Source: Streptomyces ruber (GTDB lineage: Bacteria > Actinomycetota > Actinomycetes > Streptomycetales > Streptomycetaceae). Taken from it: a DNA stretch of 64,000 nucleotides. The translations under genes and the position numbers were made by a program. Shown piece after piece: positions 57,498-64,000 of this stretch (position 1 is the stretch's first letter; the number at the start of each line of letters is the position of its first letter). The stretch covers positions 281,688-345,687 of the forward strand of contig NZ_BMQK01000005.1 in assembly GCF_014648075.1 (NCBI RefSeq), given 5' to 3'. Below the pieces are notes generated by a model. It did no database searches. It saw only the letters and a program-made list of their open reading frames with translations, and was not told the DNA's origin.

Positions 57498-57869
57498 ATG
57501 TTCCGTCGTACGTTCTGGTTCACCACGGGCGTCGCCGCCGGTGTGTGGGCCACCACCAAGGTCAACCGCAAGCTGAAGCAGCTGACCCCCGAGAGTCTGG
57601 CCGCGACGGCGGCCAACAAGGCGCTCGAGGCCGGGCACCGCATCAAGGAGCGCGCGGTCGACTTCGCGCTCGACGTCCGCGACGGCATGGCGCAGCGCGA
57701 GGAGGAGCTGGGCGACGCGCTCGGCCTGTACGCGCCGGTCGACCGCGACGAGCTCCCGGCAGCTCACCGGTACGCCGCCATCGAGAACCGCACCACCCCG
57801 AAGTACGTCGAAGGTTCGACGTACCGGAAGAACTCCTACAACTCGCACAACCGGAATGAGGACCACTGA
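57498..57869 (+). CDS. small conserved actinobacterial protein upstream of alaS (123 aa)
   Basis: It begins [22 protein letters not shown], a short hydrophobic N-terminal anchor. A helical charged region follows ([24 protein letters not shown]) with a polar Asn/Ser/His-rich end. I know no function. Its stop overlaps the alaS start by one base, so it is translationally coupled to alaS. The DUF948 gene precedes it by 7 nt. A membrane-peripheral role with its DUF948 neighbour is only a guess. Confidence 0.8.
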   Translation: MFRRTFWFTTGVAAGVWATTKVNRKLKQLTPESLAATAANKALEAGHRIKERAVDFALDVRDGMAQREEELGDALGLYAPVDRDELPAAHRYAAIENRTTPKYVEGSTYRKNSYNSHNRNEDH

Positions 57870-60541
57870 TGGAGTCGGCCGAAATCCGCCGCCGCTGGCT
57901 GAGCTTCTTCGAGGAGCGCGGGCACACCGTCGTGCCTTCGGCGTCGCTCATCGCGGACGACCCGACTCTGCTCCTGGTCCCCGCGGGCATGGTGCCCTTC
58001 AAGCCGTACTTCCTCGGTGAGGTCAAGCCGCCGTTCGACCGCGCCACCAGCGTGCAGAAGTGCGTGCGCACGCCCGACATCGAAGAGGTCGGCAAGACCA
58101 CGCGGCACGGCACGTTCTTCCAGATGTGCGGCAACTTCTCCTTCGGCGACTACTTCAAGGAAGGCGCCATCAAGCTCGCCTGGGAGCTGCTCACCTCGCC
58201 CCAGGACAAGGGCGGCTACGGCCTGGAGCCGGAGAAGCTCTGGATCACCGTCTACCAGGACGACGACGAGGCCGAGCAGATCTGGCGCGACGTCGTCGGT
58301 GTCCCCGCCGAGCGCATCCAGCGCCTGGGCAAGAAGGACAACTTCTGGTCCATGGGCGTGCCCGGTCCGTGCGGTCCGTGTTCGGAGATCAACTACGACC
58401 GCGGCCCCGAGTTCGGCGTCGAGGGCGGCCCCGCCGTCAACGACGAGCGCTACGTGGAGATCTGGAATCTGGTCTTCATGCAGTACGAGCGTGGCGAGGG
58501 CACCGGCAAGGACGACTTCGAGATCCTCGGCGACCTGCCCAGCAAGAACATCGACACCGGTCTCGGCCTCGAACGCCTCGCCATGATTCTGCAGGGCGTG
58601 CAGAACATGTACGAGATCGACACCTCCATGGCCGTCATCAAGAAGGCCACCGAGCTGACCGGTGTCGCCTACGGCGACGCCCACGACTCGGACGTCTCCC
58701 TGCGCGTGGTCACCGACCACATGCGCACCTCCGTCATGCTCATCGGCGACGGCGTCAGCCCCGGCAACGAGGGCCGCGGCTACGTGCTGCGCCGCATCAT
58801 GCGCCGTGCCATCCGCAACATGCGCCTGCTCGGTGCCACGGGTCCGGTCGTGAAGGACCTGGTCGACACCGTGATCGAGATGATGGGCCAGCAGTACCCG
58901 GAGCTCGTCACCGACCGCGAGCGCATCGAGAAGGTCGCCCTCGCCGAGGAGGCCCGCTTCCTCAAGACGCTGAACTCCGGCACCAACGTCCTGGACACCG
59001 CCGTCGCCGAGACCAAGTCCGCCGGCTCCACGGTGCTGCCCGGCGACAAGGCGTTCCTGCTCCACGACACCTGGGGCTTCCCGATCGACCTCACCCTGGA
59101 GATGGCCGCCGAGCAGGGCCTCACCGTGGACGAGGACGGCTTCCGCCGCCTGATGAAGGAGCAGCGGGAGCGCGCCAAGGCCGACGCCCAGGCCAAGAAG
59201 ACCGGCCACGCCGACCTCGGCGCCTACCGCGAGATCGCCGACAGCTCCGGCGCCACCGACTTCATCGGCTACACGGACACCGAGGGCGAGTCCCGGATCG
59301 TCGGCATCCTCGTCGACGGTGTGTCCTCCCCGGCCGCCACCGAGGGCGACGAGGTCGAGATCGTCCTCGACCGCACCCCGTTCTACGCCGAGGGCGGTGG
59401 CCAGATCGGCGACACCGGCCGCATCAAGGTCGACTCCGGCGCCGTGATCGAGGTCCGCGACTGCCAGAAGCCGGTCCCGGGCGTGTACGTCCACAAGGGC
59501 GTCGTCCAGGTCGGCGAGGTCACCGTCGGTGCCTCGGCCCACGCCTCGATCGACTCCCGCCGCCGCAAGGCCATCGCCCGCGCCCACTCGGCCACCCACC
59601 TGACCCACCAGGCCCTGCGCGACGCCCTCGGCCCGACGGCCGCCCAGGCCGGCTCGGAGAACCAGCCCGGCCGCTTCCGCTTCGACTTCGGTTCCCCGTC
59701 CGCCGTCCCGACGGCCGTGATGACCGACGTCGAGCAGAAGATCAACGAGGTGCTCGCCCGCGACCTGGACGTGCACGCCGAGGTCATGGGCATCGACGAG
59801 GCCAAGAAGCAGGGTGCCATCGCCGAGTTCGGCGAGAAGTACGGCGACCGGGTGCGCGTCGTGACCATCGGCGACTTCTCCAAGGAGCTGTGCGGCGGCA
59901 CGCACGTCCACAACACCGCCCAGCTCGGCCTGGTGAAGCTGCTCGGCGAGTCGTCGATCGGCTCCGGTGTGCGCCGTATCGAGGCCCTGGTCGGCGTCGA
60001 CGCCTACAACTTCCTCGCCCGTGAGCACACGGTCGTCGCCCAGCTCCAGGAGCTGATCAAGGGCCGTCCGGAGGAGCTCCCGGAGAAGGTCTCCGCCATG
60101 CTCGGCAAGCTGAAGGACGCCGAGAAGGAGATCGAGAAGTTCCGCGCGGAGAAGGTCCTCCAGGCCGCCGCCGGGCTCGCCGAGTCCGCCAAGGACGTCC
60201 GCGGCGTCGCCGTCGTCACCGGGCAGGTCCCGGACGGCACGACCCCCGACGACCTGCGCAAGCTGGTCCTCGACGTGCGCGGCCGCATCCAGGGCGGCCG
60301 GGCCGCCGTGGTCGCCCTGTTCACCGTGAACAACGGCAAGCCGCTGACGGTCATCGCCACCAACGACGCCGCCCGCGACCGCGGCCTGAAGGCCGGCGAC
60401 CTGGTCCGTACCGCCGCCAAGACGCTCGGCGGCGGCGGTGGCGGCAAGCCGGACGTCGCCCAGGGCGGCGGCCAGAACCCGGCCGCGATCGGCGACGCCG
60501 TCGACGCCGTCGAGCGCCTGGTCGCCGAGACCGCCAAGTAG
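57869..60541 (+). CDS. alaS: alanine--tRNA ligase
   Basis: The class II synthetase for tRNA-Ala, 890 residues. The catalytic core has [19 protein letters not shown] and [12 protein letters not shown]. The editing domain carries the zinc-binding histidines ([15 protein letters not shown]) and the C-x3-H motif CGGTHVHN. The C-terminal oligomerisation region ends at a Gly-rich stretch ([17 protein letters not shown]). ATG 57869 overlaps the preceding stop. It is followed 12 nt later by ruvX. Confidence 0.97.
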   Translation: MESAEIRRRWLSFFEERGHTVVPSASLIADDPTLLLVPAGMVPFKPYFLGEVKPPFDRATSVQKCVRTPDIEEVGKTTRHGTFFQMCGNFSFGDYFKEGAIKLAWELLTSPQDKGGYGLEPEKLWITVYQDDDEAEQIWRDVVGVPAERIQRLGKKDNFWSMGVPGPCGPCSEINYDRGPEFGVEGGPAVNDERYVEIWNLVFMQYERGEGTGKDDFEILGDLPSKNIDTGLGLERLAMILQGVQNMYEIDTSMAVIKKATELTGVAYGDAHDSDVSLRVVTDHMRTSVMLIGDGVSPGNEGRGYVLRRIMRRAIRNMRLLGATGPVVKDLVDTVIEMMGQQYPELVTDRERIEKVALAEEARFLKTLNSGTNVLDTAVAETKSAGSTVLPGDKAFLLHDTWGFPIDLTLEMAAEQGLTVDEDGFRRLMKEQRERAKADAQAKKTGHADLGAYREIADSSGATDFIGYTDTEGESRIVGILVDGVSSPAATEGDEVEIVLDRTPFYAEGGGQIGDTGRIKVDSGAVIEVRDCQKPVPGVYVHKGVVQVGEVTVGASAHASIDSRRRKAIARAHSATHLTHQALRDALGPTAAQAGSENQPGRFRFDFGSPSAVPTAVMTDVEQKINEVLARDLDVHAEVMGIDEAKKQGAIAEFGEKYGDRVRVVTIGDFSKELCGGTHVHNTAQLGLVKLLGESSIGSGVRRIEALVGVDAYNFLAREHTVVAQLQELIKGRPEELPEKVSAMLGKLKDAEKEIEKFRAEKVLQAAAGLAESAKDVRGVAVVTGQVPDGTTPDDLRKLVLDVRGRIQGGRAAVVALFTVNNGKPLTVIATNDAARDRGLKAGDLVRTAAKTLGGGGGGKPDVAQGGGQNPAAIGDAVDAVERLVAETAK

Positions 60542-60553
60542 GGACCGGACATC

Positions 60554-61018
60554 ATGCGCAGAGGACGTCGGCTCGCGATCGACGTCGGGGACGCCCGTAT
60601 CGGGGTCGCCTCGTGCGACCCCGACGGGATCCTCGCGACACCGGTGGAGACGGTTCCGGGACGCGACGTCCCGGCCGCCCAGCGCCGGCTGAGGCAGCTC
60701 GTGGAGGAGTACGAGCCCCTCGAGGTCGTCGTCGGCCTCCCTCGCTCCCTCAAGGGCGGCGAGGGCCCGGCGGCGGCCAAGGTCCGCGGCTTCGCCCAGG
60801 AACTGGCACGCGGGATCTCCCCCGTTCCGGTACGACTTCTGGACGAGAGGATGACCACAGTGACGGCCGGTCAGGGACTGCGCGCCTCGGGCGTGAAGTC
60901 CAAGAAGGGCAGGTCCGTCATCGACCAGGCCGCCGCTGTGATCATCCTTCAGCAGGCGCTCGAATCCGAACGGGTGTCAGGCAGGCCGCCGGGCGAGGGC
61001 GTCGAAGTGGTTGTCTGA
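60554..61018 (+). CDS. ruvX: Holliday junction resolvase-like YqgF/RuvX (pre-16S rRNA nuclease)
   Basis: The 154-residue RNase-H-fold protein has GRRLAIDVGDARIGVASCD (first Asp), VVVGLPRSLKGGEG, LLDERMTT (Glu) and the final Asp in SVIDQAAAVIILQ. In E. coli the homologue trims the 16S rRNA 5' end. In mycobacteria RuvX has been shown to cleave junctions. The alaS-ruvX-mltG-aroE-aroC order is conserved in actinobacteria. Confidence 0.93.
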   Translation: MRRGRRLAIDVGDARIGVASCDPDGILATPVETVPGRDVPAAQRRLRQLVEEYEPLEVVVGLPRSLKGGEGPAAAKVRGFAQELARGISPVPVRLLDERMTTVTAGQGLRASGVKSKKGRSVIDQAAAVIILQQALESERVSGRPPGEGVEVVV

Positions 61019-61140
61019 TCGCGATACGGTAACGTTCCGCGCGATGCGGCGGTGTTCGAACAGCCACCGCACAGAGAGAGGCGGAACGGGCGCCGGAGCA
61101 CGGAGCCGGGTGACCGTCGCCTCGCGGCTCTAGGGGATCG

Positions 61141-62820
61141 ATGACTCAGTATGGCCGGGGCCAAGGCTCCGAACCGTGGCATCCCGAGGACCCGTTGTAC
61201 GGGGACGGCGGATGGGAAGGGCAGCAGGCCCAGCAGCCCTCTTACGACGGCCGGCCGCAGCACCATCCGCAGCAGCCGCAGTACGGCGACTGGGGTCATG
61301 GGCCGCAGGGCGCCTACGACCAGACGCAGCAGTCCTACCCGCAGCAGTACGAGCAGCAGCACGCGCAGTACTCCGGCCAGGGACAGCAGGAGTACCAGGG
61401 CGGCTGGAACACCGGGACACAGGGGCAGCCGCAGGTTCCGTACCCGGCCGACCCCCTGGACCCCTACGGGAACCAGGCCGGTGCGCACGGTGCCGACCAG
61501 GCCGACTTCTACGGCACCCCCGACGCGTACCCGCCGCCGGAGCCGCCGGCGCGCCGACGTGACGAGCCCGGGGACCGGCCGGAGGAGACCGGCTGGGACC
61601 CGGGGCCCGACCAGGGCGAGCAGGCCTTCTTCGCGGGCGAGGACGCCGAGGACGAGGCGGACGGCGGCCCGGACGAGCGCGCCGCACACGGTGACCGCCG
61701 GGGCCGGGGCGGCAAGGGAGCCAAGGGCAAGGGCGGGAAGAAGAGCCGCAACGGCTTCGCCTGCCTGGTGGTGGTCCTGGTCCTCGGCGGTGGTGTCGGC
61801 GGCGTCGGCTACTTCGGCTACCAGTTCTACCAGGATCGTTTCGGCGCGGCCCCGGACTACATCGGTGAGGGCACCCAGCGGACCGTGACCGTCACCATCG
61901 CCGGGGGCGCGAGCGGCTACACGATAGGGCAGGAGCTGAAGAAGGCGGACGTCGTCAAGAGCGTCGACGCCTTCGTGACCGCGCAGGCGAACAACCCCGA
62001 CGGGGACAAGATCCAGGCCGGCGTCTACGTCCTCAACACGCAGATGTCCGCCGCCAACGCCGTCGCCCTGATGCTCGACCCCAAGAGCCGCAACAACCTG
62101 GTCATCGCCGAGGGCAAGCGCAACGCCGCCATATACGAGCTCATCGACGAGCGTCTCGAGGTGGACGAGGGCACCACGGCCGAGGTCGCGAAGACCGAGT
62201 GGAAGAACCTCGGCCTGCCCGGCTGGGCGATGAACCACGAGGGCGTCAGGGATCCGCTGGAAGGGTTCCTCTACCCCTCCAGCTATCCGGTGGCCAAGGG
62301 CCAGAAGCCCGAGGACGTGCTCAGGGAGATGGTGGCGCAGGCCAACGAGCAGTACGAGAAGATCGGGCTCGAGGAGCAGGCGAAGGGCCTCGGTCTCGAG
62401 GGCCCCTGGCAGCTGCTCACCGTGGCGAGCCTGGTGCAGGCCGAGGGGAAGACCCACGACGACTTCCGCAAGATGGCGGAGGTCGTCTACAACCGGCTCA
62501 AGCCCACCAACACCGAGACCAACCAGAAGCTGCAGTTCGACTCGACCTTCAACTACCTCAAGGGCCAGAGCAACATCCACGTCAGCGAGTCCGAGATCAA
62601 CAGCAACACGGACGCGTACAACACCTACTACCACAGGGGTCTGCCGCCCGGACCCATCGGCAACCCCGGCGAAGAGGCTCTGAGCGCGGCGCTCGACCCC
62701 ACGGACGACGGCTGGATCTACTTCGTGGCGACCGACGGCGTCAGCAAGACGGAGTTCGCCAGGACGCACGACGAGTTCCTCGAGCTGAAGGACAAGTTCA
62801 ATGCCAGCGCGGGCAACTGA
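61141..62820 (+). CDS. mltG: endolytic peptidoglycan transglycosylase MltG
   Basis: It cuts nascent glycan strands at the membrane. It has 559 residues, far longer than E. coli MltG because of a cytoplasmic N-terminal about 200-residue Gln/Tyr/Pro/Gly-rich region (EQQHAQYSGQGQQEYQGG). A basic stretch and one helix (GFACLVVVLVLGGGVGGVGYF) follow, then a YceG domain. The catalytic Glu lies in SLVQAEGKTHDDFRKMAEV and the conserved GLPPGPIGNPGEEAL follows. It starts at ATG 61141 and overlaps aroE by 20 nt. Confidence 0.93.
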   Translation: MTQYGRGQGSEPWHPEDPLYGDGGWEGQQAQQPSYDGRPQHHPQQPQYGDWGHGPQGAYDQTQQSYPQQYEQQHAQYSGQGQQEYQGGWNTGTQGQPQVPYPADPLDPYGNQAGAHGADQADFYGTPDAYPPPEPPARRRDEPGDRPEETGWDPGPDQGEQAFFAGEDAEDEADGGPDERAAHGDRRGRGGKGAKGKGGKKSRNGFACLVVVLVLGGGVGGVGYFGYQFYQDRFGAAPDYIGEGTQRTVTVTIAGGASGYTIGQELKKADVVKSVDAFVTAQANNPDGDKIQAGVYVLNTQMSAANAVALMLDPKSRNNLVIAEGKRNAAIYELIDERLEVDEGTTAEVAKTEWKNLGLPGWAMNHEGVRDPLEGFLYPSSYPVAKGQKPEDVLREMVAQANEQYEKIGLEEQAKGLGLEGPWQLLTVASLVQAEGKTHDDFRKMAEVVYNRLKPTNTETNQKLQFDSTFNYLKGQSNIHVSESEINSNTDAYNTYYHRGLPPGPIGNPGEEALSAALDPTDDGWIYFVATDGVSKTEFARTHDEFLELKDKFNASAGN

Positions 62821-63640
62821 CCGTCGCCGGGCCGCCGTCCTCGGCTCGCCGATCGCCCACTCCCTCTCTCCGGTGCTGCATCGCGCCGCCTATGCCGAGC
62901 TGGGCCTGGAGGGCTGGACGTACGACCGTTTCGACGTCGACGAGGAGGCGCTGCCGGGCTTCTTCGAACGTCTGGACCCCCGGTGGGCGGGCCTGTCGCT
63001 GACCATGCCGCTCAAGCGGGCGGTCATTCCGCTGCTCGACGGGATCAGCGAGACGGCGGCCTCCGTGGAGGCGGTGAACACCGTGGTCCTCACCGAGGAC
63101 GGCCGAAGGACCGGCGACAACACCGACATCCCCGGCATGGTCGCCGCCCTGCGCGAGCACGGTGTCGAGACAGTGGAGTCCGCCGCGATCCTCGGCGCGG
63201 GCGCCACCGCCTCCTCCGCCCTGGCGGCACTCGCCCGGATCTGCACCGGCGAGGTCGTCGCCTACGTGCGCAGCGAAGCGCGCGCCGCCGAGATGCGGCA
63301 GTGGGGCGAGCGGCTCGGCGTCCCGGTACGCACCGCCGGCTGGGCGGACGCGGCCGAGGCGCTGCACGCGCCCCTGGTCGTCGCCACGACCCCGGCCGGC
63401 ACGACGGACGCCCTGTCCGGCGCCGTCCCGGAGCGGCCCGCCACCCTGTTCGACGTGCTGTACGAGCCGTGGCCCACCGAACTGGCGGCGCGCTGGTCCG
63501 CGTACGGCGGTGCCGTCGTCGGCGGCCTCGACCTGCTGGTGCACCAGGCGGTGCTGCAGGTCGAGCAGATGACGGGGTGCGCGTCGGCGCCGCTGGGCGC
63601 CATGCGGAAGGCCGGGGAGGACGCGCTCGCCAGGCGCTGA
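62801..63640 (+). CDS. aroE: shikimate dehydrogenase
   Basis: It reduces 3-dehydroshikimate with NADPH in the aromatic pathway. Motifs: [18 protein letters not shown] (substrate Ser residues), [13 protein letters not shown] (catalytic Lys), [14 protein letters not shown] (Asp) and the nucleotide loop [12 protein letters not shown]. Length is 279 residues. ATG 62801 lies inside the end of mltG, with AAGGAC upstream. aroC follows, so two steps of the shikimate pathway are adjacent. Confidence 0.94.
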   Translation: MPARATDRRRAAVLGSPIAHSLSPVLHRAAYAELGLEGWTYDRFDVDEEALPGFFERLDPRWAGLSLTMPLKRAVIPLLDGISETAASVEAVNTVVLTEDGRRTGDNTDIPGMVAALREHGVETVESAAILGAGATASSALAALARICTGEVVAYVRSEARAAEMRQWGERLGVPVRTAGWADAAEALHAPLVVATTPAGTTDALSGAVPERPATLFDVLYEPWPTELAARWSAYGGAVVGGLDLLVHQAVLQVEQMTGCASAPLGAMRKAGEDALARR

Positions 63641-63751
63641 GCGCCGGCCCGGCCCGCTGTCGTCCCGTCTGCTGGACCTCCGGCCGGTCGAGCTGCCCGG
63701 ACGTGGGAGGATCGTCCACGGCGGGCCAGGGCCGCGCACCCGGTCACGCCG

Positions 63752-63779
63752 TTGCCGTACGCGAGGAAGCGTCTACACC
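63752..63779 (+). promoter_or_regulatory. weak candidate promoter for aroC
   Basis: TTGCCG (63752-63757) and TACACC (63774-63779) are spaced 16 bp apart, upstream of aroC. The -10 lacks the final T, so support is low. Confidence 0.3.
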
Positions 63780-63819
63780 GAGGCATCCGCAGAACCGGGC
63801 GCGAGCAGGAGGAGCACCG

Positions 63820-64000
63820 TTGAGCAGGCTGCGCTGGCTGACCGCGGGGGAGTCCCACGGTCCCGCACTCGTCGCGACGCTGGAGGGGCTCCCCGCCGGC
63901 GTACCGATCACCACCGACATGGTGGCGGACCACCTCGCCCGGCGCCGGCTCGGCTACGGGCGCGGCGCCCGGATGAAGTTCGAGCGGGACGAGGTCACCT
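63820..64000 (+). CDS. aroC: chorismate synthase, first 60 codons (runs off the window)
   Basis: TTG 63820 has AGGAGGAG at about 7 nt. The frame reads [20 protein letters not shown] and [15 protein letters not shown], then the [19 protein letters not shown] signature of FMN-dependent chorismate synthase. The enzyme makes chorismate from EPSP and supplies, among others, PabB encoded at 9255. The 3' part lies beyond base 64000. Confidence 0.95.
   Translation, partial: MSRLRWLTAGESHGPALVATLEGLPAGVPITTDMVADHLARRRLGYGRGARMKFERDEVT

Overview
The window is very GC-rich chromosomal DNA from a Streptomyces-type actinomycete. The evidence is strong third-codon-position GC bias in every convincing gene, frequent GTG and TTG starts, GGAGG-type ribosome binding sites, several genes that look leaderless, and an intact ssgB (sporulation septation) gene. 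From memory, the order of the core genes (aroC, aroE, mltG, ruvX, alaS, rpsD, hisS, ppi, relA, apt, secF, secD, yajC, ruvBAC, yebC, pdxT, pdxS, pimA, patA, pgsA, HIT, thrS) is the conserved actinobacterial block also found in Mycobacterium and in S. coelicolor. It is read here in inverted direction, starting from the cobT side.

Layout. 1-4644: cobalamin and siroheme genes (a 5'-truncated BluB-CobT fusion and a CysG-type methyltransferase), then a SPOUT RNA methyltransferase. 4687-8569: a membrane Ser/Thr kinase, small conserved proteins, an aminoglycoside-phosphotransferase-fold enzyme and a zinc-ribbon protein. 8626-9099: a five-tRNA operon on the minus strand (Gly-GCC, Cys-GCA, three Val-GAC) with a recognisable promoter and terminator. 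9255-12704: pabB, pabC, a double GNAT acetyltransferase and a DsbA-like protein. 12963-16073: small membrane proteins, a CGNR zinc-finger protein, ssgB and a PGPGW membrane protein. 16140-23214: an accessory-looking segment bracketed by two nearly identical tRNA-Val(CAC) genes. It holds a sugar ABC transporter with a LacI-type operator, a frameshifted YesL/DUF624 gene, a decapitated Tat-secreted protein gene, and a decayed IS605-type tnpB. 23293-25963: a DnaQ-like exonuclease divergent from a DUF4365 gene that overlaps a 405-residue gene of unknown function.

26089-64000 is mostly housekeeping: thrS; a K+ channel; a HIT protein; a 567-residue membrane protein; an EF-G-like GTPase; phosphatidylinositol mannoside synthesis (pgsA, patA, pimA); PLP synthesis (pdxST); yebC; Holliday-junction processing (ruvCAB); protein export (yajC, secD, secF); purine salvage and the stringent response (apt, relA); a DUF349 protein; a cyclophilin; a metallo-beta-lactamase-fold hydrolase; hisS; a VKOR-type protein; rarA; rpsD behind a long structured leader; alaS; ruvX; mltG; aroE; and the first 60 codons of aroC. 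Genes overlap by 1-4 bases in many places (ruvC/ruvA, secF/apt, pgsA/patA/pimA, the sugar permeases, mltG/aroE), indicating translational coupling.

Four short intergenic tandem-repeat tracts (near 3729, 8119, 12891 and 14582) and many perfect hairpins between convergent genes are visible. I see no CRISPR array, no rRNA, no prophage and no biosynthetic gene cluster. The most unusual material is the tRNA-bracketed decaying segment and the DUF4365 gene pair. I found no convincing evidence of a wholly new system.
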